From assembly GCA_902623785.1 (NCBI GenBank), contig CACNVG010000004.1, positions 1 through 64,000 of the forward strand: a DNA stretch of 64,000 nt, read 5' to 3'. Made by a program: the position numbers and the translations under genes. The notes below the pieces were generated by a model. The model saw only the letters and a list, made by a program, of their open reading frames with translations, did no database searches and was not told the DNA's origin. Position 1 is the stretch's first letter. Every line of letters begins with the position of its first letter. The stretch comes from an uncultured Pelagibacteraceae bacterium. GTDB taxonomy: Bacteria; Pseudomonadota; Alphaproteobacteria; Pelagibacterales; Pelagibacteraceae. Positions 1 through 10,536 of this stretch are shown here, in pieces.

Positions 1-766
1 TTACGTTATCTTTACTACGTTTGATTACTTCCAAAGATTTTGCTGAAGATATTTGTGAAATATGATATCTGCAATTATAATCCTGAAGTAAACTTAAGTC
101 TCTTTCAATAATTATTTTCTCTGCACAATCTGGTATTCCGTGTAGACCTAATTTAGTTGCGATAATCCCATCATTGACCTGACCGTTTTTTGCTAATTCG
201 AAATCTTCAGCATGCTGAATGATTAATGAGTTCAAATCGTAAGCAGATTTCATTATTCTAGACATTACTCTTGTGTTTTGAATTGTTTTTATTCCATCTG
301 TGAAACCAATTATTCCTTTTTTTTGTAAAAGGCCGAACTCATTCATATTATTACCTTCAAGATTTTTAGTTAAGGTAGCAGTTGGATATATATTTATTTT
401 TGATTTATCTCGTCCTCTCCTTTTTAAAAAATCAACCATGGAAACGTTATCAATAACAGGTGAAGTATTTGGCATTGTCACAACAGATGTAACTCCACCT
501 GCTAAGGCGGCATTACTTAATGTTTTAAAATTCTCTTTATACTCAAAGCCTGGTTCTCCAACAAAAACTCTCATATCGATTAAACCGGGAAATATATATT
601 TTTCTTTGAGATCTATGAATTTTTCACGTGAGGGAATATTATTTTTATTTACTTTTTTTCCTATTGCCTCAATTTTTCCATTCTCATTAATAATTAAACC
701 ACCTAATTCTTCTATAGAGTTAGCTGGATCAACTATATTTGCATTTAAAAAATATTGTTTCTTCAT
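1..766 (-). CDS. pyrC: Dihydroorotase (partial, runs off the left edge)
   Basis: Minus-strand reading from ATG at 766: [38 protein letters not shown]...[48 protein letters not shown]; dihydroorotase-like, 4-nt ATGA overlap with pyrB. Confidence 0.9.
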   Translation of the reverse strand, partial: MKKQYFLNANIVDPANSIEELGGLIINENGKIEAIGKKVNKNNIPSREKFIDLKEKYIFPGLIDMRVFVGEPGFEYKENFKTLSNAALAGGVTSVVTMPNTSPVIDNVSMVDFLKRRGRDKSKINIYPTATLTKNLEGNNMNEFGLLQKKGIIGFTDGIKTIQNTRVMSRIMKSAYDLNSLIIQHAEDFELAKNGQVNDGIIATKLGLHGIPDCAEKIIIERDLSLLQDYNCRYHISQISSAKSLEVIKRSKDNV

Positions 767-1743
767 TTTTCACAAAAAATTTTTAAACAGGCCATTCTTA
801 CTGCAACACCCAACTCAACCTGTTCTTTGATTACGCTTTTATTTATATCGTCAGCAAGTTTGGTATCAATTTCAATACCTCTATTCATTGGCCCAGGATG
901 CATAATTATTGCGTCTTTCTTTGCTTTTTCTAGCTTGTCAGGAGTTAGGCCATAATACTCATAATATTCTCTATTTGACGACAAAAATGAACTACTCATC
1001 CTCTCATTTTGTAACCTTAACATCATCACTATATCGCAATCCTTCACACCTTCTTTCATATTTGAAAATGTTTTAACCCCAAATTTTTCAATATCTTTTG
1101 GCATGAGATTTGTTGGGGCAACTATATTGACCTCAGCACCTAACATGTTTAACAAAAAAATATTTGATCTAGCTACCCTTGAGTGTAAAATGTCTCCACA
1201 AATAGCAATTCGCAAACCTTCAATTTTTTTCTTTTTTTCAATTATTGTAAGCGCATCTAGCAAAGCTTGTGTTGGATGTTCACGTCTACCATCACCAGCA
1301 TTTAAAACTGAACAATTTACTTTCTGTGAAAGAAGATTTGATGCACCACTATCTTGATGTCTTACTACAATTATATCTGGATGCATTGCATTAAGTGTCA
1401 TTGCGGTGTCGATTAATGTTTCACCTTTTTTAATAGCAGAATTAGTTATATTCATTGACATCACATCTGCACCAAGTCTCTTTCCAGCTAGTTCAAAAGA
1501 ACTTTGAGTTCTAGTCGAAGGTTCAAAAAAAAGATTTATTTGAGTTTTTCCTCTAAGAATATCTAACTTTTTATTTTTACTTTTATTAAGTGAAATAAAT
1601 TTCTTTGCTTCATCTAAGATAAGTTTTACATCTGAAATAGAAAGATCTTGGATACCTAGTAGGTGTTTTTGAGAAATTTTAATAGCGTTGTTGTTTGTGG
1701 CCATTAAAACCAACTCTATAGCTTTAAAGTATTGATATTGCAA
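763..1743 (-). CDS. pyrB: Aspartate carbamoyltransferase catalytic subunit
   Basis: [47 protein letters not shown] motifs. Confidence 0.95.
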   Translation of the reverse strand: MQYQYFKAIELVLMATNNNAIKISQKHLLGIQDLSISDVKLILDEAKKFISLNKSKNKKLDILRGKTQINLFFEPSTRTQSSFELAGKRLGADVMSMNITNSAIKKGETLIDTAMTLNAMHPDIIVVRHQDSGASNLLSQKVNCSVLNAGDGRREHPTQALLDALTIIEKKKKIEGLRIAICGDILHSRVARSNIFLLNMLGAEVNIVAPTNLMPKDIEKFGVKTFSNMKEGVKDCDIVMMLRLQNERMSSSFLSSNREYYEYYGLTPDKLEKAKKDAIIMHPGPMNRGIEIDTKLADDINKSVIKEQVELGVAVRMACLKIFCEK

Positions 1744-1745
1744 GC

Positions 1746-2201
1746 TTAATTATTTAAAAATTCAATCGCTCCCTGTAATATAAACGTTGCTGCATTTTCA
1801 TCTATTTTTTGAACTCTTTTAGATACATTAATACCTAATTGACTTGATATCTTAAAGGCACCGACAGTTGATAATCTCTCATCCCATAAAGCAACAGGTG
1901 TATTTGTTTTAATCTCAATCATCTTAGCTTTGTCTAAAGCTGATTGAGAAGAGGGGCCCTTGCTTCCATCCATATTCAATGGATTTCCTACAACAATAGC
2001 CTTTATATTTTCTTGATCAATTATTTCTAAAAGTTCAGTGATAAAATTTTCATGATCAACATATTCTATAGTTTTAAAAGGGGTCGCTATAATTCGTTTA
2101 TGATCACAGATTGAAACACCAATTCTCTTTTTTCCAAGATCTAAACCAATTAACCTTGCGTTTTTATCAATTTTAGACTTGAGTTCCTCTAAAGTGATCA
2201 T
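1746..2201 (-). CDS. ruvX: Putative pre-16S rRNA nuclease YqgF/RuvX
   Basis: [36 protein letters not shown] motifs. Confidence 0.9.
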   Translation of the reverse strand: MITLEELKSKIDKNARLIGLDLGKKRIGVSICDHKRIIATPFKTIEYVDHENFITELLEIIDQENIKAIVVGNPLNMDGSKGPSSQSALDKAKMIEIKTNTPVALWDERLSTVGAFKISSQLGINVSKRVQKIDENAATFILQGAIEFLNN

Positions 2202-2251
2202 ATTGTTTTTTTCTTATATAATGATATTTTTCTTTTAAATTTAATTATCAT

Positions 2252-2539
2252 ATGAGCATAGATCTTAAAACAATTAAACATATAGCAAAATTATCAAGAA
2301 TTTCCATAGATGATAAAAAAGCAAAAGAACTAGAAAAAGATCTGAATTCTATTTTTGAATTTATTGAAGCACTAAATAAAGTCGATACTAAAAAAGTTGA
2401 CCCATTGACTTCAATAGCAGAAACATCCTTAAAATTAAGAGGCGATGAGGTCAAAACAAAGAATATTAGAGAACAAATCTTAAAAAATTCACCAGACGAA
2501 AATAAAGATTTTTTTGTCGTACCAAAGGTTGTAGAATGA
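2252..2539 (+). CDS. gatC: Asp-tRNA(Asn)/Glu-tRNA(Gln) amidotransferase subunit C
   Basis: Small GatC-like protein directly upstream of gatA, overlapping it. Confidence 0.93.
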   Translation: MSIDLKTIKHIAKLSRISIDDKKAKELEKDLNSIFEFIEALNKVDTKKVDPLTSIAETSLKLRGDEVKTKNIREQILKNSPDENKDFFVVPKVVE

Positions 2540-3993
2540 GTGATATAATAAATCTTACCTTATCGTCTTTAATCAATAAAATTAAAAAAAAAGAATTATC
2601 TTCACAAGAAATTACAAACGCATATATTGCAAGAGCTGAAAAATCAAAAGATCTAAATACATACATCACTACCGATTTTGAAAATGCAATTGAAAAAGCT
2701 AAAAAATTCGATGAAAAAGGAAATTTTGATTACAAACTTCCTGGAGTACCTCTTGCAGTTAAAGATCTTTTTTGTACTAATAATTTAAAGACAACGGCTG
2801 GAAGTAAAATACTTTCAAATTTTACACCAAGTTATGAGTCCACTGTAACCCAGCATCTATGGGATGAAGGGGCTATTTTACTTGGAAAACTTAATTGTGA
2901 TGAATTTGCAATGGGTTCATCAAATGAAACTAGTTTCTTTGGAAATGTCGAAAGTCCAGTTGGTAAAAAAGTTGTGCCAGGTGGGTCTTCAGGTGGATCA
3001 GCTTCAGCGCTTGCAGCTAAATTGACACCAGCAACTATTGGAACTGATACTGGTGGTTCAATAAGACAACCAGCGTCTTTTACTGGCACTGTGGGTTTAA
3101 AACCAACATATGGCAGTTGTTCTCGATATGGTATTGTTGCATTTGCGTCCTCATTAGATCAAGCAGGACCAATGACTCAGGATGTGTCTGACGCTGCATT
3201 AATGTTAGATGTTATAAGTAAGTACGATACAAAAGATTCAACTTCGGTTAATTTTAAGAGAGGTGATTATTTCAAATCGTTAAGTTCTAATATTAAAGGA
3301 AAAAAAATTGGTATTCCAAAAGAATATAGAGTCGATGGCATGCCTAAGGAGATTGAAAGTTTGTGGCAAGATGGAATTACTTTATTAAAAAAGTTAGGAG
3401 CAAAAATTATAGATATATCTTTACCACACACTAAGTACGCATTGCCTGCTTATTATATAGTTGCACCAGCTGAAGCATCTTCTAACCTAGCTAGGTATGA
3501 TGGAGTAAAGTATGGATATCGTTCTGGGGGAGACAATTTAATCAGTATGTATGAAAACACAAGATCAGAAGGTTTTGGTGATGAAGTAAAAAGAAGAATA
3601 ATGATTGGAACATATGTTTTGTCATCTGGTTATTATGATGCTTATTATTTAAAAGCACAAAAAATTAGAAGATTAATCAAAAATGATTTTGATGAAGCTT
3701 ATAAATCTGTAGATGCAATTTTAACTCCTTCAACACCTAGTTCAGCCTTCAAGATTGGTGACAAAACAAATGACCCTGTGTCAATGTATCTTAATGATAT
3801 CTTTACAGTTCCGGTCAATTTGTCAGGACTGCCAGCTATATCTATTCCAGCAGGTAAAGATAAAAATAATTATCCTTTAGGCTTACAACTAATAGGCAAA
3901 GCATTTGAAGAACAGAATTTATTAAATATTTCGTATTCAATGGAAAAAGAATTAAGTTTCAAAAACAATTTGCAGGATTGGTGGATTAAATGA
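2536..3993 (+). CDS. gatA: Asp/Glu-tRNA amidotransferase subunit A
   Basis: Amidase signature [45 protein letters not shown]. Confidence 0.97.
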   Translation: MSDIINLTLSSLINKIKKKELSSQEITNAYIARAEKSKDLNTYITTDFENAIEKAKKFDEKGNFDYKLPGVPLAVKDLFCTNNLKTTAGSKILSNFTPSYESTVTQHLWDEGAILLGKLNCDEFAMGSSNETSFFGNVESPVGKKVVPGGSSGGSASALAAKLTPATIGTDTGGSIRQPASFTGTVGLKPTYGSCSRYGIVAFASSLDQAGPMTQDVSDAALMLDVISKYDTKDSTSVNFKRGDYFKSLSSNIKGKKIGIPKEYRVDGMPKEIESLWQDGITLLKKLGAKIIDISLPHTKYALPAYYIVAPAEASSNLARYDGVKYGYRSGGDNLISMYENTRSEGFGDEVKRRIMIGTYVLSSGYYDAYYLKAQKIRRLIKNDFDEAYKSVDAILTPSTPSSAFKIGDKTNDPVSMYLNDIFTVPVNLSGLPAISIPAGKDKNNYPLGLQLIGKAFEEQNLLNISYSMEKELSFKNNLQDWWIK

Positions 3994-5453
3994 GTAAAAA
4001 TAAAGAATATTTAATAAAGAGAGGTAACTCAGAATACGAAGTTATAATTGGTTTAGAAGTTCATGCTCAAGTTCTTTCAAAATCGAAACTATTTTCTGAC
4101 TCTCCTACAAACTTTGGCGCTGAACCTAATACCCAAGTGAGCTTGGTAGATGCCGCATTTCCCGGAATGCTACCAGTAATAAATGAATTTTGTATCAAGC
4201 AAGCAGTAAAAACGGGCATAGGTCTCAATGCGGCTATAAATAAAAAATCAATTTTTGATAGGAAAAATTATTTTTATGCTGATTTACCACAAGGATATCA
4301 AATTTCTCAATACAAAGATCCAATAGTTGGTGAAGGTTCAATTTTATTAGATTTACCAGATGGAGAAAAAAAAGTTGGTATTGAAAGATTACATTTAGAG
4401 CAAGATGCAGGAAAAAGTATTCATGACATTGATCCCCTAAATACCCTTGTAGACTTAAATAGATCTGGAGTTGCTCTTATGGAAATAGTAAGCAAACCTG
4501 ACTTAAGATCTCCAGAGGAAGTAAACTTATACATCAAAAAACTTAGATCAATTATGAGATATCTTGGAACTTGTGATGGAAATATGCAAGAAGGATCTTT
4601 AAGAGCTGATGTGAACGTTTCAATCAGAAAGACGGGGGATAAGAAATTAGGCACAAGATGTGAAATTAAAAACGTTAATTCTATAAAGTTTATGCAAATG
4701 GCAATCGAATATGAAGCAAATCGTCAGGCTGACATATTAGAAGAGGGAGGCTCTATTGATCAAGAAACTCGTTTATTTGATACAAAAAAAAATGAAACTA
4801 GATCTATGAGGTCAAAAGAAGATGCTCATGATTATAGATACTTTCCTGATCCTGACTTATTACCTCTTGAATTAACTGAAGATTTCATATCAAAAATTAA
4901 GAAAGAAATACCTGAACTACCTGATGAAAAGAAAAAAAGATTTGTAGATAAGTTTAAATTAACTCCATACGAGGCAAATATATTGGTTTCTGATATTGAA
5001 ACATCAAAATATTTTGAAAATGTAATTAAAGATTCAGATATTAAGTTAGCAACAAACTGGATAACAGGTGAGTTATTTGCATTGCTTAATGATAGAAATT
5101 TAGAAATATCAGAAAGTCCCATTTCATCTAAAAATTTATCAACTTTAATTAACCTGATTAAAGATGGAACTATCTCTGGCAAAATTGCAAAAACAGTTTT
5201 TGAAATAATGGCAAACGAAAGTAAAGATCCAAAAAGTATTATTGACGAAAAGGGATTGAAACAACAAAGCGATCCTAAAGAAATTGAAAAAATTGTAGAT
5301 GATGTAATTAAAGAAAACCCTAAAAATGTTGAATTATTCAAATCCGGTAAAGATAAATTGTTTGGTTTTTTTGTTGGTCAAGTTATGAAAAAGACAGACG
5401 GCAAGGCTAATCCTAAGTTAGTAAATGATATCTTAAAGAAAAAATTGAACTAG
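3990..5453 (+). CDS. gatB: Asp/Glu-tRNA amidotransferase subunit B
   Basis: [48 protein letters not shown]. Confidence 0.97.
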   Translation: MSKNKEYLIKRGNSEYEVIIGLEVHAQVLSKSKLFSDSPTNFGAEPNTQVSLVDAAFPGMLPVINEFCIKQAVKTGIGLNAAINKKSIFDRKNYFYADLPQGYQISQYKDPIVGEGSILLDLPDGEKKVGIERLHLEQDAGKSIHDIDPLNTLVDLNRSGVALMEIVSKPDLRSPEEVNLYIKKLRSIMRYLGTCDGNMQEGSLRADVNVSIRKTGDKKLGTRCEIKNVNSIKFMQMAIEYEANRQADILEEGGSIDQETRLFDTKKNETRSMRSKEDAHDYRYFPDPDLLPLELTEDFISKIKKEIPELPDEKKKRFVDKFKLTPYEANILVSDIETSKYFENVIKDSDIKLATNWITGELFALLNDRNLEISESPISSKNLSTLINLIKDGTISGKIAKTVFEIMANESKDPKSIIDEKGLKQQSDPKEIEKIVDDVIKENPKNVELFKSGKDKLFGFFVGQVMKKTDGKANPKLVNDILKKKLN

Positions 5454-5454
5454 C

Positions 5455-6111
5455 ATGAGTTCAAATCTACCTATTAATAAGCAAATAGAAAAATATATTG
5501 ATGAGCACTCTTTAAAGTTACACCCAGTACAAAATGAAATTATTAAGTATAACGACACACTTGGAAAAAAAAAGAAATTACAAATTTCAATTAACCAATG
5601 TCATTTTTTATATTTAGTAACAAAATTGTTTAAACCTAAAAAAATTTTAGAAATTGGTACTTTTACAGGTCTTAGCTCATTAAGTATGTGCATTGGTCTA
5701 GAAAACGGCTCTAAGATCACCACTATCGATAAAAATAAAGAAACTTCATTAGTGGCGAAAAAATTTTTTGAAAATGCAAAAGTTTCAGATCAAATTGATA
5801 TAATTATTGATGAAGCTACCAGCGGTATCAATAAATTAATAAGCCAAAAAAAATTATTTGATTTAATTTTTATTGATGCTGATAAAGAAAATTACAAAAA
5901 ATATTATGAATCATCTTTTAACTTATTAAAAAAGGATGGCTTTATAATAATTGACAATGTTTTGTGGCATGGGGAAGTTGTAGATAAAAACAATAAAGAA
6001 TACCTAACTGAGATAATTCGAGATTTTAATACACATGTAAACAACGATGTAAGAGTTGAAAATATGATTATCCCAATCGGTGATGGGTTTTCAATTTGTA
6101 GAAAATTATAA
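5455..6111 (+). CDS. SAM-dependent O-methyltransferase (caffeoyl-CoA OMT-like)
   Basis: ILEIGTFTGLSSLSMC, LIFIDADKENYKKYYE, DNVLWHGEV. Confidence 0.88.
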   Translation: MSSNLPINKQIEKYIDEHSLKLHPVQNEIIKYNDTLGKKKKLQISINQCHFLYLVTKLFKPKKILEIGTFTGLSSLSMCIGLENGSKITTIDKNKETSLVAKKFFENAKVSDQIDIIIDEATSGINKLISQKKLFDLIFIDADKENYKKYYESSFNLLKKDGFIIIDNVLWHGEVVDKNNKEYLTEIIRDFNTHVNNDVRVENMIIPIGDGFSICRKL

Positions 6112-7013
6112 TGTATACCATCTTTGGTTTTTATAAATTTAAACAATTAAAAAAGATAAGTAAACTTAAAGATAAACTTCAAAATATCATAGATGTTTAT
6201 AAAATTAAAGGAACTATAATTATCTCACCTGAGGGAATTAATGGATCAATTTCTTTCCTAACAAAAAATACTAAACAAATAAAAAAAAGTCTTAAAAAAA
6301 TATTTGCTATTACAAAATTTGATAATGAAAATATTTCTTTAAATAAGTTTATTCCTTTTCATAAAGGGAGGGTGAAAGTTAAAAAGGAAGTTGTTCCAAT
6401 TGGAAAAAGATTAAAAAAAAAAGTCAAATATAATCATCTTTCTCCTAAAGAATGGAATAATTTTGTTTTAAAAAAAGACACTTACATAATTGATACTAGA
6501 AAAGATTTTGAGTTTAGAATTGGAACTTTCAAGAGGTCAATAAATCCAAAATTAAATAATTTTAGAGATTTTTCTAAATATTTTAAAAAATTTGATAAAA
6601 ATTCGAAAATCGGAATGTTCTGCACAGGAGGTATTCGATGTGAAAAGGCTAGCGATTATTTATATGACAAAGGTTATAAAAATGTTTTTCAGTTAAAAGG
6701 TGGCATTATTAATTATTTGTCAAAAATCGATAGAAAAGAAAGCTTATGGACAGGGGAATGTTTTGTATTTGATAATCGTGTTTCTGTGAATCATAAGTTA
6801 AATAAAGGTAAATATTCAATTTGTGCTGGATGTAGAGAACCTATTTCTGATAAAGATAAGAAGTCTGTAAAATTTGAAGAAGGTGTTTCTTGTCCTAATT
6901 GTTATAATAAATCAAGCGAACAACAAAAAGTAAGATTTAGAATGAGACAAAGTCAAATTGATAAAGCAAAAAAAGATAAAAAAAATTACATGTTTAAAAA
7001 AATTTACAAATAG
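6111..7013 (+). CDS. trhO: Rhodanese-domain tRNA uridine hydroxylase family protein (TrhO/YceA-like)
   Basis: GTIIISPEGINGSIS, rhodanese loop MFCTGGIRCEKASDYL, C-terminal Cys-rich CAGCREP...CPNC. Confidence 0.88.
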   Translation: MYTIFGFYKFKQLKKISKLKDKLQNIIDVYKIKGTIIISPEGINGSISFLTKNTKQIKKSLKKIFAITKFDNENISLNKFIPFHKGRVKVKKEVVPIGKRLKKKVKYNHLSPKEWNNFVLKKDTYIIDTRKDFEFRIGTFKRSINPKLNNFRDFSKYFKKFDKNSKIGMFCTGGIRCEKASDYLYDKGYKNVFQLKGGIINYLSKIDRKESLWTGECFVFDNRVSVNHKLNKGKYSICAGCREPISDKDKKSVKFEEGVSCPNCYNKSSEQQKVRFRMRQSQIDKAKKDKKNYMFKKIYK

Positions 7014-8390
7014 ATGGTTAAGAAGATTAATTTAACAGCGGATCCAATGTGGCAACTTCTAAGAAGAGTTACATTCCCCGCCAGCATTGGATCGTTATTT
7101 CAAACTTTTTATAATCTGGTTGATACCTTTTTTGCAGGAAAGATATCGCCTGATGCATTAAGTGCTCTAGCAAAATCGTTTCCAATTTATTTTATTATAA
7201 TCGCAATAGGTGTTGGTGTAGGAGCCGGCACTAATACTCTTATCGGAAATTCCATAGGTGAAAAAAAAGAAAAAGTCGCTTCATTATATGTGGCTCAATC
7301 AATAATTTTTGCAATAGTTATTTCACTATTAGTGACATTTATTGGAATTAACTCATCCAATTATCTTCTTCAATTATTAGGGTCATCTCCAAAAAATATT
7401 ATTTTGACTAGGGAATATTTAGATATAATTTTTTATTGCACAGTAATAGTATTGATACAAATATCTTTAAATGGGACATTAAACGCTCAAGGAGATACAA
7501 AAAGTTACAGAAACGTCCTTATATTTACTTTTTTTTTAAACATCATACTTAATCCAATTTTTATTTTTGGTTTTTCGATAATACCTGCTTTTGGAATTTC
7601 AGGTATAGCAATTGCTACAGTTATTTGCCAACTTATTGGAACAATCTATCTAGCGCAAAAAGTTTATTGTTGTAAACTTAGAGAGTATTTATTTGCAAAG
7701 TGTTTTATTCCAAAAATTAACTTTTTAAGTAATCTTACTTTTCAATCTGTACCAATCATGTTTAGCATGTTGTTAATCGGAGTTGGTATATTTAATGTGC
7801 TTTATTTTGTAGGAAAATTTGGAGATATTGCTGCAGCCGGTTATGGAGCTGCTCTTAGAATAGAACAAGTATTCTTACTACCAGTCATAGCATTGAATAC
7901 GGCAGTATTATCAATTGGTGGTCAAAATTTTGGAGCTAGAAACTTTGAAAGGATAAGAGATCTTTATAAAAAAGCATTAATATTTGGTTGTTCATTTATG
8001 ATCATGGCTGGTTTTATTTTATATTTCGGTGCAGAAAATCTTCTTGGGTTAATTACCGATGATCCAGAAACTATTAAGTTTGGATCTTTATATTTAAAGA
8101 TTGCAGCATTGATAGGTCCTATATATCCAACTTTCTTTATTACTACTGCTGTATTTCAGGCTCTTAAGAAACCTATCTTTAGTTTGTATCTAAGTATATT
8201 AAGGCTTACCGCAATTCCTTTTTTATGTTTGTGGTACGTTATTAATATTAAAGGAGGGGGTTACAGCGATATCTTTTATACAATATTAGTTACCAATTGG
8301 ATAATGGGGTTAGTAGTTTTATTTTTTATAGGAACTTTTTTTAATTATATGTTTAAAGATAATAAAAAATATTTTTTTATAAAAAGTTAG
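7014..8390 (+). CDS. MATE family efflux transporter
   Basis: About 12 hydrophobic segments; FPASIGSLFQTFYNLVDTFFAG and MATE-like repeat layout. Confidence 0.88.
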   Translation: MVKKINLTADPMWQLLRRVTFPASIGSLFQTFYNLVDTFFAGKISPDALSALAKSFPIYFIIIAIGVGVGAGTNTLIGNSIGEKKEKVASLYVAQSIIFAIVISLLVTFIGINSSNYLLQLLGSSPKNIILTREYLDIIFYCTVIVLIQISLNGTLNAQGDTKSYRNVLIFTFFLNIILNPIFIFGFSIIPAFGISGIAIATVICQLIGTIYLAQKVYCCKLREYLFAKCFIPKINFLSNLTFQSVPIMFSMLLIGVGIFNVLYFVGKFGDIAAAGYGAALRIEQVFLLPVIALNTAVLSIGGQNFGARNFERIRDLYKKALIFGCSFMIMAGFILYFGAENLLGLITDDPETIKFGSLYLKIAALIGPIYPTFFITTAVFQALKKPIFSLYLSILRLTAIPFLCLWYVINIKGGGYSDIFYTILVTNWIMGLVVLFFIGTFFNYMFKDNKKYFFIKS

Positions 8391-8391
8391 A

Positions 8392-9126
8392 TTAACTATC
8401 CTTTTTCATTTTTTTTTCAAGCCGTCTTACTAAGAATGATACAATTAAAATTAATATAAGATACTCTAAGATTAAAAACGTATATATTTCTAGAGGTCTG
8501 TATGTAGTAACAACAAGCTCATTTGCCTTTCTAGTTAAGTCTCCAATACCAATAATCGAAACTAAAGAGGACATTTTTAGAACGTATACAAACTGATTTC
8601 CAATAGCAGGTAGTATATTTCTTATAGCTTGAGGAAGAATAATAAGTCTTAACTTTCTAAAAAAATTAAGTCCCAAAGAACTTCCAGCTTCCCATTGAGG
8701 TTTTCTAATTGAATTTATTCCAGCTCTAAAAATTTCAGCTTGAAATGCACTTTCACTTATAGATAAAGCTATAATACCAGATACAAATGGACTAAAACTA
8801 ATTCCTGTCATAATAGGTAATCCGTAATAAATCCATAAAATCAAAACCAACAAAGGCACAGCTCTAACTATTTCGACATAACCTATATTCAAGTATGTTA
8901 AAAATTTATTTTTGGCCAAGGAAGGAATAGCAACTATTAACCCTAATACTATCGATAGAGATATTGATACGATAGATATAAAGATAGTTGTTGTAAATCC
9001 ACTTAATAAAAATTTTAGATTTGTTAAACCGTTAACATTGTTGGGAGATAATATTAACCAATCTAATTCTTGCTTTCCGCATGATAATAAGAATAATAAT
9101 GAAAATAGTAAAAATAAGTTTTTCAC
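8392..9126 (-). CDS. Amino-acid ABC transporter permease (HisM/GlnP type) with an N-terminal lipobox-like segment
   Basis: EAGSSLGLNFFRKLRLIILPQAIRNILPAIGNQFVYVLKMSSLVSIIG permease EAA loop; N-terminus MKNLFLLFSLLFLLSCGKQ. Confidence 0.9.
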   Translation of the reverse strand: MKNLFLLFSLLFLLSCGKQELDWLILSPNNVNGLTNLKFLLSGFTTTIFISIVSISLSIVLGLIVAIPSLAKNKFLTYLNIGYVEIVRAVPLLVLILWIYYGLPIMTGISFSPFVSGIIALSISESAFQAEIFRAGINSIRKPQWEAGSSLGLNFFRKLRLIILPQAIRNILPAIGNQFVYVLKMSSLVSIIGIGDLTRKANELVVTTYRPLEIYTFLILEYLILILIVSFLVRRLEKKMKKDS

Positions 9127-9166
9127 ACTTATATTTATAAAGAATTAATTATTAATAGCTAATTTA

Positions 9167-9931
9167 TTATAAGCTTTTAAGATTGTATTTCGCTAGAAGT
9201 TCTTTAAAGAAACCAGATTTCTTTTTCTTACTAATCCAATCGTTAACGTACTTTCTCCACTTATCATCATTTTTACCAACCATCATTGCTAGGAAGGCAG
9301 GATTTTTTTCACCATCTGGAACAATTGCTAATTGTGGATATTTTATAACTAATTTGTTGGCTTCAGTTGAACTAGTAATATTACCATCAGCTCTTCCTGC
9401 TAGCACTTCCTGGAAATCTCTTGCAGGTGCCTCTACTGAATTTAATTTGGATTTAGGAAAAAATTCTTTAGCTTTTTCCTCTTGTGAGGTTCCAAGCGTT
9501 GTTGCGATTGTAACATCTTTATTGTTTAAAGAATCCCAAGTTGAAAACTTACTTAAATTTTTCTTTAAAACCAATGGAACAGTTCCATATTTGTAGTAGG
9601 TCTCTGTGAAACCTGCTACTTCTGCTCTTTTAGGAGTTTTTGTTACACTTGTTGAAATATCATATCTGTCTGAAGTTATTCCAGAAACTATAGTTTTCCA
9701 TTCAGCAGGAACAAACTTAATTTTTACACCCATGTCTTTTGCAAGTTCGTTCATGACGTCAATGTCAAAACCTTTGTAAGTATTTGTAGACGGATCTTTT
9801 ATAGTCATTGGATCCCAGTCTCCAGTAGTTCCAACTCTTAACTCTCCGTTTGAAAGGATTTTGTCTAAAGAAGAAGCGTTCGCCGAAAATGAGAATAATA
9901 AAGTAAATAATAATATGATAATTTTTTTCAT
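9167..9931 (-). CDS. Amino-acid ABC transporter substrate-binding protein
   Basis: Signal peptide [60 protein letters not shown] family 3 pattern. Confidence 0.92.
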   Translation of the reverse strand: MKKIIILLFTLLFSFSANASSLDKILSNGELRVGTTGDWDPMTIKDPSTNTYKGFDIDVMNELAKDMGVKIKFVPAEWKTIVSGITSDRYDISTSVTKTPKRAEVAGFTETYYKYGTVPLVLKKNLSKFSTWDSLNNKDVTIATTLGTSQEEKAKEFFPKSKLNSVEAPARDFQEVLAGRADGNITSSTEANKLVIKYPQLAIVPDGEKNPAFLAMMVGKNDDKWRKYVNDWISKKKKSGFFKELLAKYNLKSL

Positions 9932-9990
9932 AAGAATTTAATAAGGTAATTTATGATATTTTTCTATGCTAACCTTGACGCAGTTAAATT

Positions 9991-10536
9991 TTACAATAGA
10001 TTAGCCCCATCATTGAGCCAATCCCATAAATGGTTAGAAAACGATCGTCTTACAAATAAATTTATATTGTTATCACCCAGATTATGAATAATTACATCAA
10101 TATGATTAATTATAGTTTGGGTTGTGGATCCTTTAGTGTTTTTGAATTTTGAGAAATCAAATGGACAACTCATTGAGAGCAATTCGTATAATTTATCTCC
10201 AGAAATATTAATACACACCCATTGGTCACTTACATTTGTGACAGCTCCATAGTTAAGTGATGAAATTTCTTTAAAAACTCTATCAAAAATTTCTTTATTT
10301 TTATTATTTGTATAAACCATCCATTCATCTGGACTTAGCCATAAAGCGCTTAACTCTTGGTTACTTGTAGAAGTATTACTTTCCGTTGGTAAAATAACAG
10401 AGAGTACTTGGCCAACTTTTGTAAAGAACTCTCTTTTTTTTCCTCGTAGGTTAATTTTAGTAATTGGTTCTACCTCTTTCAAATTTAAGTCTGAATATTC
10501 TCTTTTGTCTTTTATAGCTGTATTAATGTTATCCAT
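9991..10536 (-). CDS. soxG: Sarcosine oxidase gamma subunit
   Basis: LSPDEWMVYT..., position at the end of the sox cluster. Confidence 0.85.
   Translation of the reverse strand: MDNINTAIKDKREYSDLNLKEVEPITKINLRGKKREFFTKVGQVLSVILPTESNTSTSNQELSALWLSPDEWMVYTNNKNKEIFDRVFKEISSLNYGAVTNVSDQWVCINISGDKLYELLSMSCPFDFSKFKNTKGSTTQTIINHIDVIIHNLGDNNINLFVRRSFSNHLWDWLNDGANLL

Noticed and set aside
4832-5341. 169-aa minus-strand ORF inside gatB
   Set aside because: Antisense to gatB; Ser/Phe/Leu-rich shadow translation. The same reasoning applies to the other antisense ORFs (e.g. 300-830, 1103-1357, 2832-3089, 9183-9596, 33735-33944, 51021-51380).
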